A stretch of 64,000 nucleotides of DNA from Prochlorococcaceae cyanobacterium jk18x22bins.40. Its GTDB lineage: Bacteria > Cyanobacteriota > Cyanobacteriia > PCC-6307 > Cyanobiaceae. The stretch is taken from the NCBI GenBank assembly GCA_022826155.1, contig JAJDVL010000034.1, positions 24,730 through 88,729 on the forward strand. The letters are read 5' to 3'. The position numbers and the translations under genes are program-made. A model generated the notes under the pieces. That model did no database searches. It was not told the DNA's origin and saw nothing but the letters and a program-made list of their open reading frames with translations. Positions 29,175 to 38,873 of this stretch are shown piece by piece; position 1 is the first letter of the stretch, and the number at the start of each line of letters is the position of its first letter.

Positions 29175-29208
29175 GGGATGTCCGCCGGTTGCCGTTGGCT
29201 AGGCTCAG

Positions 29209-30483
29209 TTGGTCCAGGGTGACGACAAAGGAGTTGGCGTTGTGCAGGAGGTCAGGCAAGGGTACACGCTGGACCAGGCCCGCGCCCGGTTGTTGGCGGT
29301 CCTGAACCCATTGCCAGGGCGTAACGTCTGCCCGTTACGGCAGGCCCGTGGTCGGGTGCTGGCGGCGCCGCTGGTGGCGCCCAGGGCTGTGCCCGGCTTC
29401 CGGGCCTCCAGCATGGACGGCTATGCCCTACGCGCCGTCGATGGCCGGCCGGGCCAGTCGCTGCCTGTGGTGGGATGTTCAGCCGCTGGCGCCCCCTATG
29501 GCCGTCCTCTGCAGCCGGGGCGGGCGGTGCGCATCTTCACAGGGGCGGTGGTGCCCGATGGCGCCGATGCGGTGGCGCCCCAAGAAGACGTGCAACTGGC
29601 GCAGGGGGAACCCTCCAACTCCATGATCACCCTGGAGACATCCATCCATCCGGGCCAGTGGGTTCGCTCCCCCCAAGAGGAAGCCGCTCCAGGCGAGCAG
29701 TTGGCGAGTGCGGGGCAGCGGCTGGGCAGTGTGGACGTGGTCAGGGCGATGGGGTGTGGCCTATGCACAGCCCAGGTCTATTCCCGGCCTCGGGTGACCC
29801 TGTTGATCACGGGCTCGGAGTTGCGCCCGGCAGGAGATCCTCTTCCCCCCGGGACCATCTGCGACAGCAACGGCCCGCTGCTGCTCTCGCTGCTGGAACA
29901 GCTTGGTCTGACGGTGGTGGATCACCAATGGGTCGATGATGATCCCCAACGGTTGGAGACGGCACTGCTGAGGTTGGCCGGCCGCAGTGACGTGTTGATC
30001 AGCACAGGAGGTGTATCTGTTGGCGATGGGGACCATGTGCGCCCCCTGCTGGAGCGGCTGGGCACGCTGCAATTTTGGCGGCTGTTTCTCAAACCGGGCC
30101 GGCCTTTCGCCACGGGCACCATGGCCGGCACCCGATTCTTTGGTCTCCCCGGCAACCCTGTCTCGGCAGCCGTGACCTTCCTGCAATTGGTCTGGCCGGC
30201 GCTTCAAGCTCTGGAAGGGGCGGCGCCAGAGCCCTGGCCTCGCCTGCGGGTTCGCTTGGCCGACCCGCTACGGCGCCGACCAGGCCGACCGGAACTGGTC
30301 CGTGCCCATCTGACCACGGATTACCGGGGGAACCCTCTCGCCACACCTTGTGGCGACCAGAGTTCAGCCCGGCTGGCGTCCCTCCAGGGGGCCGATCTGT
30401 TGTTGGAAATTGACGCCTCTACCACAGAACTGCCTGCGGGAACGGCCGTGACGGCACAACTTCTGCGGCTGCCGGTGCTGTAG
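29209..30483 (+). CDS. moeA: Molybdopterin molybdenumtransferase MoeA
   Basis: Inserts molybdate into adenylated molybdopterin. 424 residues if the TTG at 29209 is used, or 413 from the GTG at 29242 (VQEVRQGYTLDQARARLLAVL), which I find as likely. Signatures: ASSMDGYALRA, RIFTGAVVPDGADAV, the MoCF-binding-like loop ISTGGVSVGDGDHV, and GLPGNPVSA. The family C-terminal domain IV is present. No frameshift. Neighbouring moa/moe genes are not in the window. Confidence 0.94.
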   Translation: MVQGDDKGVGVVQEVRQGYTLDQARARLLAVLNPLPGRNVCPLRQARGRVLAAPLVAPRAVPGFRASSMDGYALRAVDGRPGQSLPVVGCSAAGAPYGRPLQPGRAVRIFTGAVVPDGADAVAPQEDVQLAQGEPSNSMITLETSIHPGQWVRSPQEEAAPGEQLASAGQRLGSVDVVRAMGCGLCTAQVYSRPRVTLLITGSELRPAGDPLPPGTICDSNGPLLLSLLEQLGLTVVDHQWVDDDPQRLETALLRLAGRSDVLISTGGVSVGDGDHVRPLLERLGTLQFWRLFLKPGRPFATGTMAGTRFFGLPGNPVSAAVTFLQLVWPALQALEGAAPEPWPRLRVRLADPLRRRPGRPELVRAHLTTDYRGNPLATPCGDQSSARLASLQGADLLLEIDASTTELPAGTAVTAQLLRLPVL

Positions 30484-30488
30484 CCGAA

Positions 30489-31307
30489 TCAGGGCTGGGC
30501 ATCCACAATCACAGGAATCGACCCACCACCGGGGAAGCTGGGCACAACGCTGGTTTGCCCGTTCCACCGATCCAGAAACAGCTTGTAGAGCACCTGGTCG
30601 TTGAGGCTCCGGGACAGGGTCTGGAACTTCTTGGCCTCTTCTTCTGCGATGCGCACCTCCGTCTGGGCCCGCTGCAGCCGCTGCTCGGCAATCTGCTTCT
30701 CCTCAATGGCGGCACGGTATTCTTCGGCGATCTGCAAACCGGTCAGGTCCAGACCCTGCACGTCCACATAGCCAAAACGGCTGAGTTCCGTATCCACCTG
30801 CTGCTCCACCTCCTCGGAGATACTGCCCCATTGGGAGGCGATAGTCACCAGGTCGTAGCGGGAGAACACGGACTTGAGGGCCTTCAGCAGGGAGGGCTGC
30901 ACAATGCGGGGATAGACGTCACCGTCAAAGGTGGCAATTTGGGCGTAGACCCGTCCCACCTCCTGGGGCTTGAGGGCGTATTTGACCGTGGCTGTGGCTT
31001 CAATCACCTGCAAGTCTTTGGTGAGGCTGGCAAATCGCTCCGGGCGCACCTGGGTTTTCACGCTGAAGCGATGGGTGTTCTGAAACAGGGGCACCTTGAA
31101 ATTGGGGCCAGCGCCCCGGGGGGAGCCCGTCACCCGCCCCAGAGTGGTGATCACCGCCACGGTGCCGGCAGGAACGATGAACACGGCCTGACTCAGCAGC
31201 AGCAATAGCAGGAGGCTGCCGGCCATGAGGAACCAGGGGACGCCCGGACCACCCGATCCTCCCTTATCGCCTTTGCCTTTAGCAACGCGGTGAAATTCAC
31301 TTTCCAT
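30489..31307 (-). CDS. Prohibitin/stomatin (SPFH, band 7) family membrane protein
   Basis: 272 residues from the Met of MESEFHRVAKGK; the frame extends 11 codons further. One N-terminal membrane anchor (VPWFLMAGSLLLLLLLSQAVFIV) is followed by an SPFH domain (AGTVAVITTLGRVTGSPRGAGPNFKVPLF) and a C-terminal coiled coil rich in Glu/Ala/Gln. Prohibitins assemble into rings that associate with FtsH proteases and quality control. It converges on moeA with a 5-base gap. Confidence 0.92.
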   Translation of the reverse strand: MESEFHRVAKGKGDKGGSGGPGVPWFLMAGSLLLLLLLSQAVFIVPAGTVAVITTLGRVTGSPRGAGPNFKVPLFQNTHRFSVKTQVRPERFASLTKDLQVIEATATVKYALKPQEVGRVYAQIATFDGDVYPRIVQPSLLKALKSVFSRYDLVTIASQWGSISEEVEQQVDTELSRFGYVDVQGLDLTGLQIAEEYRAAIEEKQIAEQRLQRAQTEVRIAEEEAKKFQTLSRSLNDQVLYKLFLDRWNGQTSVVPSFPGGGSIPVIVDAQP

Positions 31308-31455
31308 GGCTGAATAGCTGAATAATTTACCAGGGTCCATGGGAGACGTTACACCTACTCCAGCCTAAGGAGCCACGGCTTGTCCAGGTGCCAGGACCTG
31401 GCAGCCTCAACCATCTGCTGGCTCAATGAATGCCAGACCCTAGCATCGTTTGACC

Positions 31456-32493
31456 ATGCCCTCCTGGAAGTCCACCACCATGGTCCCGTGGCTGGCGGTG
31501 CTGGCTGGCATCTGCGCCGCCTTGGGATGGCTGGCGCTGGGACCTTTGATCACCACAGCGTTGGGTCCGCAGCAACTCAAAGGTACCAACCCCTTGGCTG
31601 GTTTTGAGCCTCTGCTGCTGCGGACCGGGCTGGACGACAACCCATCAGGCGGCAGCCTCACGGCAGCGGGCGTGAGAGCGGACCTGTCGTTTCGTATCAA
31701 GCCGGATGGGTACGGCGGCGAGCAACAACAACCCGTGCTCAGGCTCTGGCCTGCCGCCAGCGAGGACGACACACCCATCAGCCTGCTGACGGATACCCCC
31801 CTGCTGGAGCACATGGGCTTGCCCAGTCCCGTGACCAACGCCCTGATGCAGATGGTGGAGTTGGACATGGACAACGATAGCCCGGAAGTGCTGTTTTCCC
31901 AATACAGCGGCGGCGCCCATTGCTGTGCTCTGGTCACCATCTTCCGCGAGAACCATCAGGGTGAGTGGCAAGCCATTGATGCGGGTGCATTTGACGGAGA
32001 TATCTTTGCAGCCACGGAGCCTGTCCCGGGCCACGGGTACCTGCTGGCCACAGTGGACAATCGCTTCCTTTATCGCTTTTCCTCCTACACAGGATCCAGC
32101 GCTCCGCTCCAGTTTCTGGCGCTGCAGGGGGAGCAGATGATCGATGTCGGCCACCAGCCCCACCTGCGTCCCCTCTTTGAAGAGGATGCGCAACGCCAAG
32201 CGCAACGCCTGGACAACCACGGCGGTGGCGAGGTGAACGGCTTGCTGGCCGGATATGCCGCCAGCCATGCCCGTGCGGGCCGCATTGAAGAAGCTTGGCC
32301 CGTGGTGCTCCAGCGCCATGACCGGGACAGTCAATGGGGGCTGGAGTATTGTCCCAATGAGGAGTACCATGGTCATGGTGGAGACTGCGGCCAAAAGTCC
32401 ATGCGCCACCCGAATTTCCCCAGTGCGTTGGCCGCACTGCTGCGGGAAGCTGGCTACATTTCAGAGGATATGGTCTTGGCTGACAAGCCTTGA
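31456..32493 (+). CDS. Putative secreted/periplasmic protein of unknown function
   Basis: About 345 residues from the ATG at 31456. An N-terminal hydrophobic segment (VPWLAVLAGICAALGWLALG) acts as a signal or anchor. The central motif LDMDNDSPEVLFSQYSGGAHCCALVTIF is like those seen in secreted proteins with FG-GAP-like calcium loops. The C-terminal part contains paired cysteines (EYCPNEEYHGHGGDCGQKS). No enzyme family recognised. The next gene's TTG overlaps its stop. Confidence 0.65.
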   Translation: MPSWKSTTMVPWLAVLAGICAALGWLALGPLITTALGPQQLKGTNPLAGFEPLLLRTGLDDNPSGGSLTAAGVRADLSFRIKPDGYGGEQQQPVLRLWPAASEDDTPISLLTDTPLLEHMGLPSPVTNALMQMVELDMDNDSPEVLFSQYSGGAHCCALVTIFRENHQGEWQAIDAGAFDGDIFAATEPVPGHGYLLATVDNRFLYRFSSYTGSSAPLQFLALQGEQMIDVGHQPHLRPLFEEDAQRQAQRLDNHGGGEVNGLLAGYAASHARAGRIEEAWPVVLQRHDRDSQWGLEYCPNEEYHGHGGDCGQKSMRHPNFPSALAALLREAGYISEDMVLADKP

Positions 32494-32897
32494 AGCCACA
32501 GCCTGTACGCCTACAATTGGTCTTTGACGGCGGATGCCCCTTCTGCCACGGTTTCGCGGAGTTGAGCGAACTGAAGGGCCGCCTGCCCCAATTGGAGATC
32601 GTTGACGGGCGCGCCAACGATCAGCTTCGTCAGGCACTGAAGGCGCAAGGACACCCACTCTCCGAGGGAGCCGTGTTGGTGGTGGAGCAGGATGGAGACA
32701 CCCGGCTGTTTCACGGTCCAGCAGCAGTGGCCCTGCTGTGTGGTCAACTGCGACCTTCCGCGGGGCTGTTGGGGCTGCTCAAGATGGTGTTTGCCAGCCG
32801 AAAACGGACAGAACGTCTTTATCCTCTGCTGTTGTGGGCCCGTTGCCTCGCCTTGGGCTGGCGTGGTCTGCCCACTGACCCCGATCACCAATCATGA
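32490..32897 (+). CDS. DCC1-like (DUF393) thiol-disulfide oxidoreductase family protein
   Basis: 135 residues starting at a TTG that overlaps the upstream stop (TTGA). The N-terminal LVFDGGCPFCHGFAEL carries the CxxC-type motif of the DUF393/DCC family, thought to be thioredoxin-like. Later LYPLLLWARCLALGWRGLP is a hydrophobic helix. Partner and substrate unknown. Overlaps the bicA start by 4 bases (ATGA). Confidence 0.85.
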   Translation: MKPQPVRLQLVFDGGCPFCHGFAELSELKGRLPQLEIVDGRANDQLRQALKAQGHPLSEGAVLVVEQDGDTRLFHGPAAVALLCGQLRPSAGLLGLLKMVFASRKRTERLYPLLLWARCLALGWRGLPTDPDHQS

Positions 32898-34561
32898 GAC
32901 TTCTCAACCAGATCAGCAGCAAGCATCTCAAAGGTGACCTGTTTGGAGGCCTCACGGCTGCCGTAATTGCCTTGCCCATGGCCCTGGCCTTTGGCGTCGC
33001 CTCCGGAGCAGGGCCTGAAGCAGGACTATGGAGTGCGGTGTTCATTGGTCTGTTTGCAGCGCTGTTTGGGGGCACACCCACCCTCATCTCGGAGCCCACC
33101 GGTCCCATGACGGTGGTGATGACCGCCGTGATTGCCAACCTTACGGCCAGCAACCCCACCCACGGCATGGCCATGGCCTTCACCGTGGTCATGCTGGCGG
33201 GAGTGTTCCAGATCCTTCTGGGCGTCTTGCGGCTGGGGCGCTACATCACCCAAATGCCTTACACGGTGATTTCAGGCTTCATGTCTGGAATTGGCTGCAT
33301 CCTCATCGTGCTGCAACTGGGGCCGGCCCTGGGGCAGAAGGCGCCCCCGGGAGGGGTGGTGGGAACGTTGCAGAACCTGCCCCAACTGGTGACCGGCGTG
33401 CAACCGCTGGAGTTTGCACTGGCGGCCGTCACCATGGCCATTCTCTGGTTCACGCCCCAGCGCTTCAAGAAGCTTCTTCCCCCGCAATTGCTGGCACTTG
33501 TGGCGGGCACCATCATCTCCCTCACCCTGATGCCTGCGCTGAACGCTTCCGGGGAGGACATCCGTCGCATCGGGGAAATCAGCGCCGGGTTCCCCAGTCT
33601 GCAGATGCCGTTCTTTGGCGTCAACGAGTGGCGCCTGATGCTGACGGATGCCGCCGTACTGGGCATGTTGGGATGCATAGACGCCCTGCTTACGTCCGTG
33701 GTGGCCGACAGCCTGACCCGCACCGAACACAACTCCAACAAGGAATTGGTGGGTCAGGGCCTGGGCAACCTGGTGGCGGGCCTGTTTGGCGGCATTGCCG
33801 GGGCTGGCGCCACCATGGGCACCGTTGTGAACATTCAGACCGGGGGACGCTCAGCTCTCTCCGGCATTGTCCGGGCGCTGGTGCTGATGCTGGTGATTCT
33901 GGCTGGTTCCGGGCTGGCGGCCCGAATTCCCCTGGCGGTGCTGGCAGGCATTGCCCTGAAGGTGGGCTTCGACATTGTGGATTGGGGATTCCTGAAGCGG
34001 GCTCACCGCATCTCCGCCAAGGGGGCCCTGATCCTCTACCTGGTCATTGGCCTCACGGTGCTGGTGGATCTGATCGTGGCCGTGGCTGTTGGGGTATTCG
34101 TGGCCAATATGCTCACCATTGACCGCCTCTCTCAGAAGCAGAGTGATGTGGTGAAGTCCATCAGCACGGCCGATGATGACTTGGATCTTCCCCAGGAGGA
34201 GAAAGCCCTGCTGGATGCGGGGAAGGGCCGCGTGCTCCTTTTCCAGCTCACGGGAGACATGATTTTTGGCGTGGCCAAGACCATTGGCCGGGAGCACAAC
34301 GCCATTGGCCAGTGCAACGCCGTTGTTTTTGATCTTGGCGCTGTCTCCCACTTGGGCGTCACCGCAGCATTGGCCGTGGAAAACGCCGTAGAGGAGGCGG
34401 TGAAAGCCAAGCGTCATGTTTATGTTGTGGGGGCTGCGGGCACCACCCGCAAACGGCTGGAAGCACTGAAGCTGTTTGAATTGCTGCCCGCTGATCACAC
34501 CCAGTTGAGCCGCGGTGAAGCCCTGGCTGCGGCTGTTGAGGCCATCAAAATTGAACCCTGA
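32894..34561 (+). CDS. bicA: Low-affinity sodium-dependent bicarbonate transporter BicA (SulP family)
   Basis: 555 residues. Fourteen-helix SulP membrane domain followed by a cytoplasmic STAS domain (about residues 450-540). LKGDLFGGLTAAVIALPMAL, LISEPTGPMTVVMTAVI and CIDALLTSVVADSLTRTEHNSN are shared almost word for word with characterised cyanobacterial BicA as I remember it. BicA brings bicarbonate into the cell to feed carboxysomes. The ATGA overlap with the DCC gene suggests co-transcription; cynS follows after 140 bases. Confidence 0.95.
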   Translation: MRLLNQISSKHLKGDLFGGLTAAVIALPMALAFGVASGAGPEAGLWSAVFIGLFAALFGGTPTLISEPTGPMTVVMTAVIANLTASNPTHGMAMAFTVVMLAGVFQILLGVLRLGRYITQMPYTVISGFMSGIGCILIVLQLGPALGQKAPPGGVVGTLQNLPQLVTGVQPLEFALAAVTMAILWFTPQRFKKLLPPQLLALVAGTIISLTLMPALNASGEDIRRIGEISAGFPSLQMPFFGVNEWRLMLTDAAVLGMLGCIDALLTSVVADSLTRTEHNSNKELVGQGLGNLVAGLFGGIAGAGATMGTVVNIQTGGRSALSGIVRALVLMLVILAGSGLAARIPLAVLAGIALKVGFDIVDWGFLKRAHRISAKGALILYLVIGLTVLVDLIVAVAVGVFVANMLTIDRLSQKQSDVVKSISTADDDLDLPQEEKALLDAGKGRVLLFQLTGDMIFGVAKTIGREHNAIGQCNAVVFDLGAVSHLGVTAALAVENAVEEAVKAKRHVYVVGAAGTTRKRLEALKLFELLPADHTQLSRGEALAAAVEAIKIEP

Positions 34562-34701
34562 ACCACGCCCCCTGGCGGTCTGGCCGCCAGGATCGGCCTG
34601 AGCTTTGATCGAGAGGATTGCCCACCGGTGCGTAACGGTAGCCAAGGCAACGGGACTGCTGGTCTGGGCGTTGGAGAATCGCCACAGTTTTCCCCAACGC
34701 C

Positions 34702-35139
34702 ATGGCCACCATGACCGAGACTCTGCTCGCAGCCAAGGCCGCCTCCGGTCTGACGTTTGCCCAGTTGGCGTCCCATGTGGGGCTTGACGAGATGTGTGTG
34801 GCGGCCATGCTGTACGGACAGGCCAGCGCATCGCCCGAAGAGGCGGCCAAGCTTTGTGACGCTCTGGGCCTGGGAGAGGATGCTGTGGCAGTCCTGACCC
34901 GCTATCCCACCAAGGGATGTCTGGATCCCGTTGTGCCCACAGATCCGCTCATCTATCGCTTCTACGAAATCATGCAGGTGTATGGACTACCCATGAAAGA
35001 CGTGATTCAGGAAAAGTTCGGTGACGGCATCATGAGCGCCATTGATTTTACTCTCCATGTGGGCAAAGAGGAGGACCCGAAAGGAGACCGGGTCAAGGTG
35101 GTCTTCTGCGGCAAGTTTCTGCCCTATAAAAAGTGGTGA
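34702..35139 (+). CDS. cynS: Cyanate hydratase (cyanase)
   Basis: 145 residues. Converts cyanate and bicarbonate to ammonia and CO2. The three catalytic residues are Arg86 and Glu89 in YRFYEIM and Ser112 in IMSAIDF, spaced as in the E. coli enzyme, where each number is 10 higher. The N-terminal half is an inactive helix-turn-helix-like domain typical of cyanases. It lies downstream of the bicarbonate importer, which supplies its co-substrate. Confidence 0.97.
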   Translation: MATMTETLLAAKAASGLTFAQLASHVGLDEMCVAAMLYGQASASPEEAAKLCDALGLGEDAVAVLTRYPTKGCLDPVVPTDPLIYRFYEIMQVYGLPMKDVIQEKFGDGIMSAIDFTLHVGKEEDPKGDRVKVVFCGKFLPYKKW

Positions 35140-35190
35140 AGGGTTGCCGGCCCATGGGGCGTTAGCATCGGTCCAAGACCCCGGCTCCCC

Positions 35191-36615
35191 ATGATCCTCT
35201 GGCAAGAACGCTCTGACCTTCAGGGCAGTGAGGAGGCCAGCCGACAACCTGCCAGAGGAGCCAGGGACCTGCTCCCCCAGGACGTGGAGGACAACCGCTG
35301 GATTTGCGCCCAGCTTCATGGCGTCTATCGCCGTTGGGGCTATAAGGAGTTGGCGCCTCCCACCATTGAGCGGCTGGATACCTTGGAGGCTGCTGGCGCC
35401 ATTGATGCCGAAGTTCTGCTCAAGGTGGCCACCCAGGACGCTCTGGGTCTGCGCCCGGAGATCACTGCCAGTGTGGCCAGGGCAGCATGCACCCGCTTGG
35501 CCGGCCGGCCCAGGCCTTTGCGGCTCTGGTATGAAGGCAGCGTGTTTCAGCGGGAGGACGTGGGTGGCCATGAGCGGGTCCAGGAGGAACTGCAGAGCGG
35601 CATTGAACTCATTGGCGCCCCAGGGTTGGCAGGGGATGGGGAATTGGTGGCTGTCCTGCTGGATGCTTGCCGTCAACTGCCCTTCCACCCGGACCACCAG
35701 CCCACCCTCCTGCTGGGCCACCGGGCCCTGTTTACCGCCCTTCTGGCGGATTTCCCCCACGGTCAACAGGCTGGGTTGCGCCAGGCTCTGAGCCGCTACG
35801 ACGTCTTGCAGCTCCAGGCCCTGGACCTCTCGGACGCGGACCGGCAGCGAGCCCAACGGTTGCTGAGCGTGCGGGGGGAGCCGGAGGCGGTGCTGGATAC
35901 GCTGTCGGCCTTCTCAAAAGCTGCTGCTGTGGACGAGTTGCGCGCCCTGGTGGAACTGGTGGCGGAACGGGCGCGCCAGGCTGGTGTGCGCCTGCAACTG
36001 GACCCCACTTTTCTGCCCACGTTCACCTTCTATGACGGGGTCGTGCTGCGCCTGGTCTGCCAAGGTGCCCACTCCCTGGTGCCGGTCGCCACCGGTGGCC
36101 GCTACAATCGCCTGCTCAGGCACTTTGCCCCTGGGGATCGGGACGCCAGCGGGATCGGCCTCAGTTTCAAAGTGGAGCGCCTGCGCGGACTCCTGCAGGG
36201 CCGCAGGGCAGCGCTCTCCGGCCAGACCGACGTGCAGGTGCTGGTCACTTGTCACCATTCCGGCAACCTGGGGAACGCCATGGCCTGCCTGGAGCGCCAC
36301 CACCGCGCCCAGATGCAAGCCGAACTGTTGCCCTGTGGGGCTGGGGAGGCCATCCAGGATCATGTCTCCCCCTATGGCCCCCAGGTGCTTGTTACCTATG
36401 ACCACCCGATGAGCCAGGCGGCGGCCCAAGCCTGTGTGCAGCGCCACCGAACAGCGCAGGTGGAGGTTGAACTCTGGCCCCAACCGTGCCCTACACTGGA
36501 GGCCGCCAGGGCTGCCTGGAGACAGCGACCACTCCCCTGCCTGGAATGGCTGACGGCCGCCAGGGACGGAGGTCCGCCCCCTGAAGCCCCCATGAGGACT
36601 TATCTTTCCCACTAG
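35191..36615 (+). CDS. hisZ: ATP phosphoribosyltransferase regulatory subunit HisZ
   Basis: 474 residues. HisZ is a histidyl-tRNA-synthetase paralogue that activates short-form HisG in histidine synthesis. The class II core is clear: GARDLLPQDVEDNRWI, the motif-2-like LRLWYEGSVFQREDVGGHERVQEELQSGIELIG, and ATGGRYNRLL with GIGLSFKVERL. The region after residue 345 extends the usual length by roughly 100 residues with an anticodon-domain-like fold. No histidyl-tRNA synthetase activity is expected. Confidence 0.9.
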   Translation: MILWQERSDLQGSEEASRQPARGARDLLPQDVEDNRWICAQLHGVYRRWGYKELAPPTIERLDTLEAAGAIDAEVLLKVATQDALGLRPEITASVARAACTRLAGRPRPLRLWYEGSVFQREDVGGHERVQEELQSGIELIGAPGLAGDGELVAVLLDACRQLPFHPDHQPTLLLGHRALFTALLADFPHGQQAGLRQALSRYDVLQLQALDLSDADRQRAQRLLSVRGEPEAVLDTLSAFSKAAAVDELRALVELVAERARQAGVRLQLDPTFLPTFTFYDGVVLRLVCQGAHSLVPVATGGRYNRLLRHFAPGDRDASGIGLSFKVERLRGLLQGRRAALSGQTDVQVLVTCHHSGNLGNAMACLERHHRAQMQAELLPCGAGEAIQDHVSPYGPQVLVTYDHPMSQAAAQACVQRHRTAQVEVELWPQPCPTLEAARAAWRQRPLPCLEWLTAARDGGPPPEAPMRTYLSH

Positions 36616-36640
36616 GATCAGTTCCCCTTCCCCTGTTTTG

Positions 36641-36868
36641 ATGCCCCACACAATTCTCACGGATCGCTGTGAAGGGGTGGCGGTTTGCGTTGACTCCTGC
36701 CCAGTGGCTTGCATTCATCCTGGGGAGGGCAAAAACGTCAAAGGCACCAACTTTTACTGGATTGCCTTTGACGTCTGCATTGACTGCGGCATCTGTCAGC
36801 AGGTGTGTCCAGTGGATGGCGCCATTGTGCCGGAGGAGCGCCCCCAGTTGCAGCGCCAACGGGGCTAG
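36641..36868 (+). CDS. 2[4Fe-4S]-type ferredoxin
   Basis: 75 residues. Two cluster motifs: Cys10-x5-Cys16-x3-Cys20-x3-Cys24, and Cys46-x2-Cys49-x2-Cys52-x3-Cys56. The second follows the classic CxxCxxCxxxCP pattern. The first has altered spacing, as in 7Fe or other variant bacterial ferredoxins, so one cluster may be unusual. Soluble electron carrier, partner unknown. Start at the ATG 36641, preceded by an in-frame TTG. Confidence 0.88.
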   Translation: MPHTILTDRCEGVAVCVDSCPVACIHPGEGKNVKGTNFYWIAFDVCIDCGICQQVCPVDGAIVPEERPQLQRQRG

Positions 36869-36977
36869 GCCGTCTTCGGGGTTTTGGCTCATCACGTACG
36901 GCATTCCCCACCTGCGCAGGCCTGGGTGACGCTCTTGATCAGGAATAAACTGGATTGCGCTTTGACTGCAATGCCCC

Positions 36978-38873
36978 ATGGCTGTTCTTGAGCACGGCGA
37001 GATTCAGATTCACACCGAGAACATCTTCCCCATCATCAAAAAGGCGGTTTATTCCGGCCATGAGGTGTTTCTGCGGGAATTGGTGAGTAACGGTGTTGAT
37101 GCCGTCAATAAGCGGCGGATGGCAGCTCTGGCTGGAGATTGCCAGGAAGGTGAGGATGGGGAGATTCAGGTTCGCATTGACCGGGAAGCAAAGACGATCA
37201 TGGTCAGCGATAACGGCATTGGCATGGACGCTGACGAAATTAAGCGCTATATCAATCAAGTGGCGTTTTCCAGTGCTGAAGAGTTTCTATCCAAATACAA
37301 ACATGAGCAGGACGCCATCATTGGCCATTTTGGTCTGGGGTTCTACTCCAGCTTCATGGTGGCCAGCAAAGTCGAGCTACGGAGCCTCAGTGCAAAACCG
37401 GGGGCCAGCGCCGTCCGTTGGAGTTGTGACGGCTCCCCCCAATTCCAGTTGGAGGAGGGTGATCGCAGCACACCTGGCACCGACGTGATTCTCCATTTGC
37501 AAGAAGAGGAGTTGGAATACCTGGAGCCCAGCCGCATTCGTCAGTTGATTACCACTTACTGCGACTTCATGCCCGTTCCGGTGAAGCTGGAAGGGGACAC
37601 GGTGAATCGCTGCAAGGCCCCATGGCGGCAAAGTCCCAGTGAACTCAAGGACGAGGATTATCGAGAGCTTTACCGTTATCTCTATCCCTTCCAAGGGGAC
37701 CCCCTGCTTTGGGTCCACCTCAGCACGGACTACCCCTACAACTTGCGGGGCATCCTGTTCTTCCCGAAACTGCAAGAGAACAGCCAGTGGGACCAGGGTC
37801 AGATTCGCCTCTATTGCAACCAGGTGTTTGTGAGCGACTCTGTCAAGGAGGTGGTGCCCTCGTTTCTGCTCCCTTTGAAGGGGGTGCTTGATGCGCCGGA
37901 TCTCCCCCTCAACGTGAGCCGCAGCGCTCTGCAGACGGACCGCCAGGTGCGCTCCATTGGCGGCTTCATTGCCCGCAAGGTGGGGGATCGTCTGGCCCAG
38001 CTCCATGGGGAAGAGCCACAGCGCTATGGGGAAATCTGGGACGATCTTGCCCCTTTCATCAAAATTGGCGCCATGGAGGAGGAGAAGTTTGCCGACAAGG
38101 TGGCGGATCGGGTTCTTTTTGCCACCACCGCACCAGCGGCGGAAGGCCAGGGTGATCCCATTGCCACAGACGCTGGCTGTTACACCACCATCAAGGGTTA
38201 TCTGAAGCGTTGCCCGGAAGAACGGCGCAAGTCCGTGATCTACTGCACGGACCCCGTTGCCCAAGGCTCGGCGCTGCAGCTCTGGACAGGCCAGGGCATT
38301 GAGGTGCTCACAGCCGATGCCCTGATTGATAGCCAGTTCCTGCCCTGGCTGGAGCAGCGGGAAGAACAGGTGAGCTTCAAGCGGGTGGATGCGGAACTGG
38401 ACGAGAGCTTCACGGACCAGACACCGGAGCTGGCTGACGCCAGTGGCGAAGATGACAGCGAGAAGCTACGCAGCTTGTTCAAAGCAGCCCTGAATAACGA
38501 CAAAATCACCGTTCAGGTGAAAACCCTCAAGGGGGAAGGCGCCCCGGCCGCCTTGATTCTTTTGCCGGAGCAGATGCGGCGGATCAATGACGTGAGCGCC
38601 CTGATGCAACGGCAAATGCCCAGCCTGCCTGATCACCATGTGTTGTTGGTCAACAAGAGCCATCTCCTGGTGAAAGGGCTGCTCAAGCTGGCTGCCGGCG
38701 CCGTGGTCATCGGTTCGGGTCCTTCCCCCAATACGACCCTCAGCCACCAGATCTGCTCTCACCTTCACCGGCTGGCCCAGTTGGGTGTGGGTGGTCTCAA
38801 AGCGGAGCAGTTGCTCACACTCCAGACCCAGAGTCAGGAACTCCTGGGACGTCTGCTGGAGCGGGTGGACTGA
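36978..38873 (+). CDS. htpG: Heat shock chaperone HtpG (Hsp90)
   Basis: 631 residues. The GHKL ATPase domain shows FLRELVSNGVDAVNKRR, with Asn and Asp for nucleotide binding, then VSDNGIGMDADEI and GHFGLGFYSSFMVA. The middle domain ends in YCNQVFVSDSVKEVVPSFLLPLKGVLDAPDLPLNVSRSALQ, and a dimerisation domain follows. Full length. It is the last clear core gene before the accessory island. Confidence 0.96.
   Translation: MAVLEHGEIQIHTENIFPIIKKAVYSGHEVFLRELVSNGVDAVNKRRMAALAGDCQEGEDGEIQVRIDREAKTIMVSDNGIGMDADEIKRYINQVAFSSAEEFLSKYKHEQDAIIGHFGLGFYSSFMVASKVELRSLSAKPGASAVRWSCDGSPQFQLEEGDRSTPGTDVILHLQEEELEYLEPSRIRQLITTYCDFMPVPVKLEGDTVNRCKAPWRQSPSELKDEDYRELYRYLYPFQGDPLLWVHLSTDYPYNLRGILFFPKLQENSQWDQGQIRLYCNQVFVSDSVKEVVPSFLLPLKGVLDAPDLPLNVSRSALQTDRQVRSIGGFIARKVGDRLAQLHGEEPQRYGEIWDDLAPFIKIGAMEEEKFADKVADRVLFATTAPAAEGQGDPIATDAGCYTTIKGYLKRCPEERRKSVIYCTDPVAQGSALQLWTGQGIEVLTADALIDSQFLPWLEQREEQVSFKRVDAELDESFTDQTPELADASGEDDSEKLRSLFKAALNNDKITVQVKTLKGEGAPAALILLPEQMRRINDVSALMQRQMPSLPDHHVLLVNKSHLLVKGLLKLAAGAVVIGSGPSPNTTLSHQICSHLHRLAQLGVGGLKAEQLLTLQTQSQELLGRLLERVD

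Noticed and set aside
31393..31416. Short palindrome-rich stretch (ccaggtgccaggacctgg) upstream of the secreted protein gene
   Set aside because: Only a few base pairs long and in a G+C-rich setting; not distinct from chance.
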